A stretch of DNA of 11,976 nucleotides from AA29 sp041481445. GTDB lineage: Bacteria; Acidobacteriota; Vicinamibacteria; Fen-336. Shown here piece after piece: positions 8,263-11,976 of the stretch. A model generated the notes under the pieces. The model saw only the letters and a program-made list of their open reading frames with translations, ran no database searches and was not told where the DNA came from. Numbering within the stretch: position 1 is the stretch's first letter; the number at the start of each line of letters is the position of its first letter. The translations under genes and the position numbers were made by a program. The stretch is from assembly GCA_041481445.1 (NCBI GenBank), contig JBGPBV010000186.1, positions 1 through 11,976 on the forward strand. The letters run 5' to 3'.

Positions 8263-9024
8263 ATGCCGCTGCCCAAACAGGCCTGGGCGCGTCTGCTCGA
8301 GGAGACCGACGTCTTCAAGCAGACCGAGCTGCGGGACGAAGTGGTCGCGGGGCTCGGCCGGAAGGACACCGAGGCCCTCGTCGCGAAGTGCAGGAACGGT
8401 TCCCCGGCGGAGCGCTACGCTGCCGTCGGCGTGCTCATGGAACTGGCGCGCCGCCCGGGCAACCGCTTCCCAGCTTCGCTCCGGCGCGACTGGGCGGACG
8501 TCGTGACCAGCTTCGCCCGCGAGCAGTTCCCGAACACGCCGCTCGGCGTGCGCAGCTTTCAGGCGTGGCGCGAGCTGGATCGTGGCGCCGCGGAGTCCTA
8601 CCTCGTCGATGATTTCCCGCTGGAGAACGCCCGGGCCGAATCGGGATTGCTCTTCGTCATCGGCCAGCTTCGCGCTTTCGGATCCGAACGAGCGGGGCGC
8701 AAGCTCCGGAAGATGAAGGACCTGGCCCCCACCGGCAAGGTGGCCGAGGAGCTGGAGGCGGCGCTCGGGGTCCTCGAGCCACCTACGAAGGAGAGGCTGG
8801 CCGCCTTGGCGCGCGAGTGGCGCGCCAAGCGGACCGGGCCCGCCCTCGACCGGCTCTTCTCCGCCCTGATGAAGGGCAAGTCTCCGGGAACGGTGCCGAT
8901 CGAGGAAGTCATCGAGCTGCTCGGGCCTCCCACGAATCGCTTGAAGCGTACTCTCTACTACGAGCCGGCCCTGGTGATCGAGGTCGACAAGAACCAGCGC
9001 GTTGTCGGCTTCCATTTCGCCTGA
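8263..9024 (+). CDS. Helical-repeat protein with SmpA/BamE-like tail, candidate immunity protein
   Basis: 253 residues, starting at the ATG seven bases after the nuclease-like gene's stop. An in-frame ATG at 8194 would overlap that gene by 62 bases and add a low-complexity N-terminus, so it is less likely. Neither start has a clear ribosome binding site, so reinitiation from the upstream gene is plausible. No signal peptide or membrane segment is seen, so the protein is probably cytoplasmic. Residues 18-170 are a run of amphipathic helices reminiscent of HEAT-like repeats (for example ERYAAVGVLMELARR). Residues 211-253 fit the SmpA/OmlA (BamE) pattern: IEEVIELLGPPTN, then an aromatic strand LYYEP, then VIEVDKNQRVVGF. 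In known toxin cassettes the gene just downstream of a nuclease often neutralises it, and helical-repeat proteins are among known immunity types. That role is inferred from position and architecture only. It could instead be a general helical adaptor. Confidence 0.6.
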   Translation: MPLPKQAWARLLEETDVFKQTELRDEVVAGLGRKDTEALVAKCRNGSPAERYAAVGVLMELARRPGNRFPASLRRDWADVVTSFAREQFPNTPLGVRSFQAWRELDRGAAESYLVDDFPLENARAESGLLFVIGQLRAFGSERAGRKLRKMKDLAPTGKVAEELEAALGVLEPPTKERLAALAREWRAKRTGPALDRLFSALMKGKSPGTVPIEEVIELLGPPTNRLKRTLYYEPALVIEVDKNQRVVGFHFA

Positions 9025-9065
9025 GATCACGCCAGGGGCCTCCCCGGGTGCCGTGAGCTGGCCGT

Positions 9066-9095
9066 TTGCCAATCGCCAGCCCCAGCGGCGATAGT
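9066..9095 (+). promoter_or_regulatory. Possible sigma70-type promoter of the lyase gene
   Basis: TTGCCA (9066-9071) matches five of six bases of the -35 consensus. GATAGT (9090-9095), 18 bases further, matches four of six of the -10. It lies in the 92-base gap before the lyase gene. Transcription would begin only just ahead of the ribosome binding site, leaving almost no leader, which weakens the call. Read-through from the upstream cassette is an alternative. Confidence 0.25.
9072..9092. repeat. Short inverted repeat overlapping the possible promoter
   Basis: ATCGCC (9072-9077) and GGCGAT (9087-9092) form a perfect six-base inverted repeat with a nine-base spacer. It fills the region between the possible -35 and -10 elements, which is where a repressor operator would lie. 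It is not followed by a T-run, so a terminator is unlikely. Short GC-rich repeats arise easily by chance at this base composition. Confidence 0.3.
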
Positions 9096-9102
9096 GGCGG
9101 CC

Positions 9103-9107
9103 GAGGA
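9103..9107 (+). promoter_or_regulatory. Ribosome binding site of the lyase gene
   Basis: GAGGA lies nine bases before the ATG at 9117 and decides that start over a TTG at 9066. The extra 17 residues from the TTG would not resemble the family's N-terminus, which normally opens close to the Y-x-S-x-x-M motif. Confidence 0.65.
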
Positions 9108-9116
9108 ACCGCCCAG

Positions 9117-10490
9117 ATGCCCGCCTCCGCCTACGACTCCTTCTACTTCCGCGACCGCTACGGCTCGGCGGCCATGCGCGCGATCTGGGACGACCGCGCG
9201 ATGGTCCAGCGCTGGCTGGACGTGGAGGTGGCCCTGGCCGCGGCCGAGGCCGAGCTGGGCCTCGTCCCGCGCGCGGCCGCGCGCGAGATCGCCCGCCGTG
9301 CCCGCGTGGACATCATCGACCTCGGGGGCATGAAGCGCGAGTTCGACACCACCTGGAACCCGGTCGTGCCCCTGGTGAACGCACTGCGGCAGGTGATCAA
9401 GCCCAGCGCGGCCCGCTGGGTCCACTGGGGGGCGACGAGCAAGAACATCATCGACACCGCCCTCGCCCTCCAGATCAAGGACACCTACGGCGTGGTCACG
9501 ACGGAGCTGGACGCGATCGCGGCCGAGCTCGCGCGCCTGGCGCGAAAGCACCGCGACACCGTGATGGCGGGGCGGACGCACGGCCAGCACGCGTTGCCCG
9601 TCACCTTCGGCTACAAGGCGGCGGTCTGGCTCGACGAGGTCCTGCGCCAGCGCGAGCGTCTCGAGGCCAGCCGCCCCCGCGTCCTGGTGGGAGAGTTCGG
9701 GGGCGCGGTCGGCACGATGGCCGCGCTCGGCCGCGACGGGCTGCGCGTCCAGCAGCGGCTGATGGCGCGCCTCGGTCTCGGCGTGCCCCTCATCGCGGCC
9801 AAGACGGCGGGCGACCGCTTCGCGGAGTTCTTCCTCGTCCTGGCCATGATCTCGTCCACCCTGGGCAAGATCGGCCAGAACGTCTACAACCTGCAGGTCA
9901 CCGACGTCGACGAGGTCGTCGAGTTCACGGAGGGCAAGGTCGGCAGCACGGCCATGCCCCACAAGCTCAACCCCGTCGCCTCCGGCTCGATCGTGCTGCT
10001 CGCGCGGCTGGTGCGCTCACGCGCGACCACGATCCTCGAGTACGTCCACTCCGAGTGGGAGGACGACCACCGCCAGGGCGAGACGGCCTGGGCCTTCCCG
10101 CAGGAGGTGTGCCTCCTGCTCGGCGCGCAGCTCGTCCTCTCGCGGCGGCTCCTGTCCACGCTGATCGTCAAGCCGGAGAACATGCGGCGCAACCTGGACC
10201 GCAGCGGGGGCGTGGTGCTCTCGGAGGCGGTGATGATGGCGCTGGCCCCCAAGATCGGGCGCGACCGCGCGCACGCGCTCACCCTGGCCATCTCGCGCGA
10301 GGCGCTGCAGAAGAACGTCCCCTTCCGCGACGTGGTCGCGACCCACCCGGAGGTGCGGCGGCACCTCGGCGCACGCCAGATCGCGGCCGCCCTCGACTAC
10401 AAGAAGTCCCTGGGCCTGGCCGGCCACTTCGTCGACCGCGTGCTCGCCGTGTACGAGCGGGGGAAACGTCCCGCCGCTCGGCGACGCTAG
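9117..10490 (+). CDS. Fumarase/aspartase-superfamily lyase, adenylosuccinate-lyase type
   Basis: 457 residues, the usual length for adenylosuccinate lyases and 3-carboxy-cis,cis-muconate cycloisomerases. Enzymes of this superfamily catalyse beta-elimination reactions that usually release fumarate, as cytoplasmic homotetramers. Conserved blocks are in the expected order: WLDVEVALAAAEAELGL (33-49), WGATSKNIIDTA (104-115), GRTHGQHALPVTFG (152-165) with H155, and the family signature GSTAMPHKLNP (276-286) with the catalytic-loop serine S277 and K283. The C-terminal LGLAGHFVDRVL is also typical. Two details differ from standard PurB or PcaB: the signature reads K-L-N-P rather than K-R-N-P, and a Glu usual shortly after it is replaced (NPVASGS). 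The substrate is therefore uncertain, and no purine-pathway genes are adjacent. It follows the cassette on the same strand but has its own ribosome binding site and possibly its own promoter. Superfamily membership is secure; the specific reaction is not. Confidence 0.9.
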   Translation: MPASAYDSFYFRDRYGSAAMRAIWDDRAMVQRWLDVEVALAAAEAELGLVPRAAAREIARRARVDIIDLGGMKREFDTTWNPVVPLVNALRQVIKPSAARWVHWGATSKNIIDTALALQIKDTYGVVTTELDAIAAELARLARKHRDTVMAGRTHGQHALPVTFGYKAAVWLDEVLRQRERLEASRPRVLVGEFGGAVGTMAALGRDGLRVQQRLMARLGLGVPLIAAKTAGDRFAEFFLVLAMISSTLGKIGQNVYNLQVTDVDEVVEFTEGKVGSTAMPHKLNPVASGSIVLLARLVRSRATTILEYVHSEWEDDHRQGETAWAFPQEVCLLLGAQLVLSRRLLSTLIVKPENMRRNLDRSGGVVLSEAVMMALAPKIGRDRAHALTLAISREALQKNVPFRDVVATHPEVRRHLGARQIAAALDYKKSLGLAGHFVDRVLAVYERGKRPAARRR

Positions 10491-11976
10491 AAGCTCACCT
10501 TCAGGCCGGCCTGGATGCCCCGCTGCAGCGGGTACCCGGTCGTTCCCGGGAAGGCCAAGGGCGCCGTCGGGTTGCCCGCCACGTCCACCGCGACCACGCG
10601 GTTCACCCCCGACACGTTGAGGTGGTTGGTGATGTTCTTCGCCTCGACGAACAGCTCGGGACGCACGCGGCCGAGGGGGATGAACCGGACGTAGCGCAGG
10701 TCGATGTTGAACACGGTGCCGAGGCGCCCGGTGTTGCGGTCGATGCCGATGGGCCGGTCGTCCTGCACACCGTCCAGGTTCAGGTCGCGGTTGGCGCGGA
10801 TGTTGAAGGGCAGGCCGCCGTTGGCCTGCACGATGAACCCGAGCTGGTTGTTGTTGGCGATGGCCGGCCAGGCGCCGCTCCCCGAGACCTTTGGCTGGAT
10901 CAGGCCGCTGAGCACGAAGGTGTGGGTCTGGTTGAACGGGGTCACGCCGTTGTCGCGGTCGATGCTCGTCGGATCGGACAGGCGGTCGTCCTGGCTGCCC
11001 ACCACGTAGGTGCCGGTGAGGGGCGCGTTGTCGGTGCCCTTGGCCAGGGTGTAGCTGGCCTGGGCCTGGACGCCGTGGCTCATCCGCTTGTTCACGGTGA
11101 CGGTGAGCGCGTTGTAGGTGCCCTTGCCGACGGAGCGGAACGTGTCGGTGTGGTTGAAGGCGGGGTTCACGCGCGTCTGCGCGTTGACCGCGGTCGAGAA
11201 GATCGGCCGCCCGTCGGCCAGGGTCAGCCCGGTCGGGATCAGGTTGGTGTCGACCAGGACCGGCATGTTCCGCCCGATCGAGCTCACGTAGCCGAGGGAG
11301 ACCGCGAAGTCGCTCGAGAGCGCGCGCTCGATCTGCACGTTCGAGAGCACGGTGTACTGGGTCGAGAAGTCCCCGTCCATGGCCACGATGCTCTGCAGCG
11401 GCCGCGCGAAGCCCGGGGGCAGGTCGTTCAGGGTGGACGGGAAGGGGGGCGCCCCCGCGGTGGTCGGGTTCAGCGTCGCCGTCAGCGTCCGCGGGTCGCC
11501 GTTGCGCTGGATGGCGTCCTCGTAGAAGTTGATGAGCGGGGGCTCGTACATGATCCCGCTCGAGGCCCGCAGCACGGTGCGCGCGCTCCGGTCAAGCGTC
11601 CAGGAGAACCCCGCCCGCGGCCCGAAGTTGTTCTTGTCGACCTTGAACTCCGAGGAGAGCGGGTTGGCGGGGAAGGGCCGCGCGTCGGGGATCTTGAAGA
11701 GGTCGTAGCGGACCCCGAACAGCACCTTGAATCTGGCGCTCACGCGCAGGTCGTCCTGCACGAAGAGCGAGACGAAGGTGGAGTGGTAGGCCACCTCCGG
11801 ATTGCCCACGAGCTGGGAGAAGGTGGAGTAGCTGCGCGGTGTGGCGCCGCTCTTGGCCGAGAGGTAGGCGTCGATGGTCGGGAACGTATAGAGCTGGAAC
11901 AGGTTGTTCCGGCGGAAGTCGTCCACGTACTGGACGTCGAAGCCGGCCTTGAAGCTGTGCCGTCCGCGCAGCACCG
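10487..11976 (-). CDS. Oar-like TonB-dependent receptor, C-terminal barrel part (5' partial)
   Basis: About 495 residues of an outer-membrane beta-barrel, read right to left and open at the window's right edge. The GTG at 11974 is an internal codon, not a start. The signal peptide, carboxypeptidase-regulatory domain and plug should lie outside the window. Landmarks of the Oar/CarbRD-type receptor family, numbered from the right edge, include: SLFVQDDLRVSARFKVLFGV (69-88), NNFGPRAGFSW (115-125), RASSGIMYEPP, QAQASYTLAKGTDN, THTFVLSGLI, RDLNLDGVQDDRP (396-408), PELFVEAKNITNHLNV and a final strand ending AGLKVSF. The terminal aromatic residue is the usual recognition signal for barrel assembly by BAM. 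Such receptors import large or scarce nutrients using TonB energy; the substrate cannot be read. This family is strongly expanded in Acidobacteriota. The gene converges on the lyase gene and overlaps it by four bases at the stop codons. Confidence 0.9.
   Translation of the reverse strand, partial: VLRGRHSFKAGFDVQYVDDFRRNNLFQLYTFPTIDAYLSAKSGATPRSYSTFSQLVGNPEVAYHSTFVSLFVQDDLRVSARFKVLFGVRYDLFKIPDARPFPANPLSSEFKVDKNNFGPRAGFSWTLDRSARTVLRASSGIMYEPPLINFYEDAIQRNGDPRTLTATLNPTTAGAPPFPSTLNDLPPGFARPLQSIVAMDGDFSTQYTVLSNVQIERALSSDFAVSLGYVSSIGRNMPVLVDTNLIPTGLTLADGRPIFSTAVNAQTRVNPAFNHTDTFRSVGKGTYNALTVTVNKRMSHGVQAQASYTLAKGTDNAPLTGTYVVGSQDDRLSDPTSIDRDNGVTPFNQTHTFVLSGLIQPKVSGSGAWPAIANNNQLGFIVQANGGLPFNIRANRDLNLDGVQDDRPIGIDRNTGRLGTVFNIDLRYVRFIPLGRVRPELFVEAKNITNHLNVSGVNRVVAVDVAGNPTAPLAFPGTTGYPLQRGIQAGLKVSF
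10502..10550. terminator. Cluster of three GC-rich inverted repeats after the convergent stops
   Basis: Three neighbouring inverted repeats begin 12 bases after the lyase stop: CAGGCCGGCCTG (10502-10513), CCCGCTGCAGCGGG (10519-10532) and CCCGG/CCGGG around a six-base loop (10535-10550). They lie inside the 3' coding end of the receptor gene. No T-run follows on either strand, so they are not standard intrinsic terminators. At this GC content such palindromes may be incidental. Confidence 0.2.

Noticed and set aside
6651..8369. A long open frame on the minus strand (572 codons) crossing the giant, nuclease-like and helical-repeat genes
   Set aside because: It spans three gene boundaries of a well-supported plus-strand cassette, and its translation is Ser/Arg/His/Pro-rich without recognisable motifs. 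Long antisense frames are expected at this GC content.
9025..9060. GGGG-CCT-CCCC hairpin (9035-9045) as terminator of the cassette
   Set aside because: The stem is only four bases and no T-run follows.
9027..9962. A 311-codon minus-strand open frame opposite the lyase gene
   Set aside because: The plus strand encodes a clear enzyme with family signatures; the antisense product is His/Arg/Asp-rich and shows no fold-like pattern.

Overview
This is a high-GC bacterial window, roughly 70% GC by eye. It holds four same-strand genes followed by one convergent gene, with no RNA gene, insertion sequence or CRISPR array visible. The C-terminal half of an Oar-type TonB-dependent receptor at the right edge, combined with the high GC and a very large Ig-rich surface protein, suggests Acidobacteriota. 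Myxococcota or another high-GC Gram-negative lineage cannot be excluded. The taxonomy is inference; the outer-membrane barrel makes a diderm cell likely.

Layout: positions 1-7362 (+) are the 3' part of a giant gene, at least 2,453 codons, already open at base 1. It encodes Ig-like, ZU5-like, carboxypeptidase-regulatory-like and LVIVD propeller-like modules, ending in about 430 residues of hydrophobic, helical sequence. Its stop overlaps the ATG of the next gene (ATGA at 7359-7362). That gene (7359-8255, +) encodes a 298-residue protein with an apparent Sec signal peptide and a C-terminal half that reads like a PD-(D/E)XK nuclease core. Seven bases after its stop, 8263-9024 (+) encodes a leaderless helical-repeat protein with a SmpA/OmlA (BamE)-like tail. 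After a 92-base gap with a possible promoter and a good ribosome binding site, 9117-10490 (+) encodes a fumarase/aspartase-superfamily lyase of adenylosuccinate-lyase type. Its stop overlaps tail to tail with the stop of the TonB-dependent receptor (10487-11976, -), which runs off the right edge.

How the genes may work together: the first three are tightly packed and probably co-translated. A giant surface protein, an exported nuclease-like protein and a leaderless helical-repeat protein resemble a contact-dependent effector-immunity cassette. It differs from classic polymorphic toxins because the nuclease is a separate polypeptide with its own signal peptide rather than the C-terminal tip of the giant protein. 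This is the candidate new system here; it is inference from gene order and motifs. The lyase and the receptor look like unrelated metabolic and transport genes.

No gene-free stretch exceeds 300 bases.
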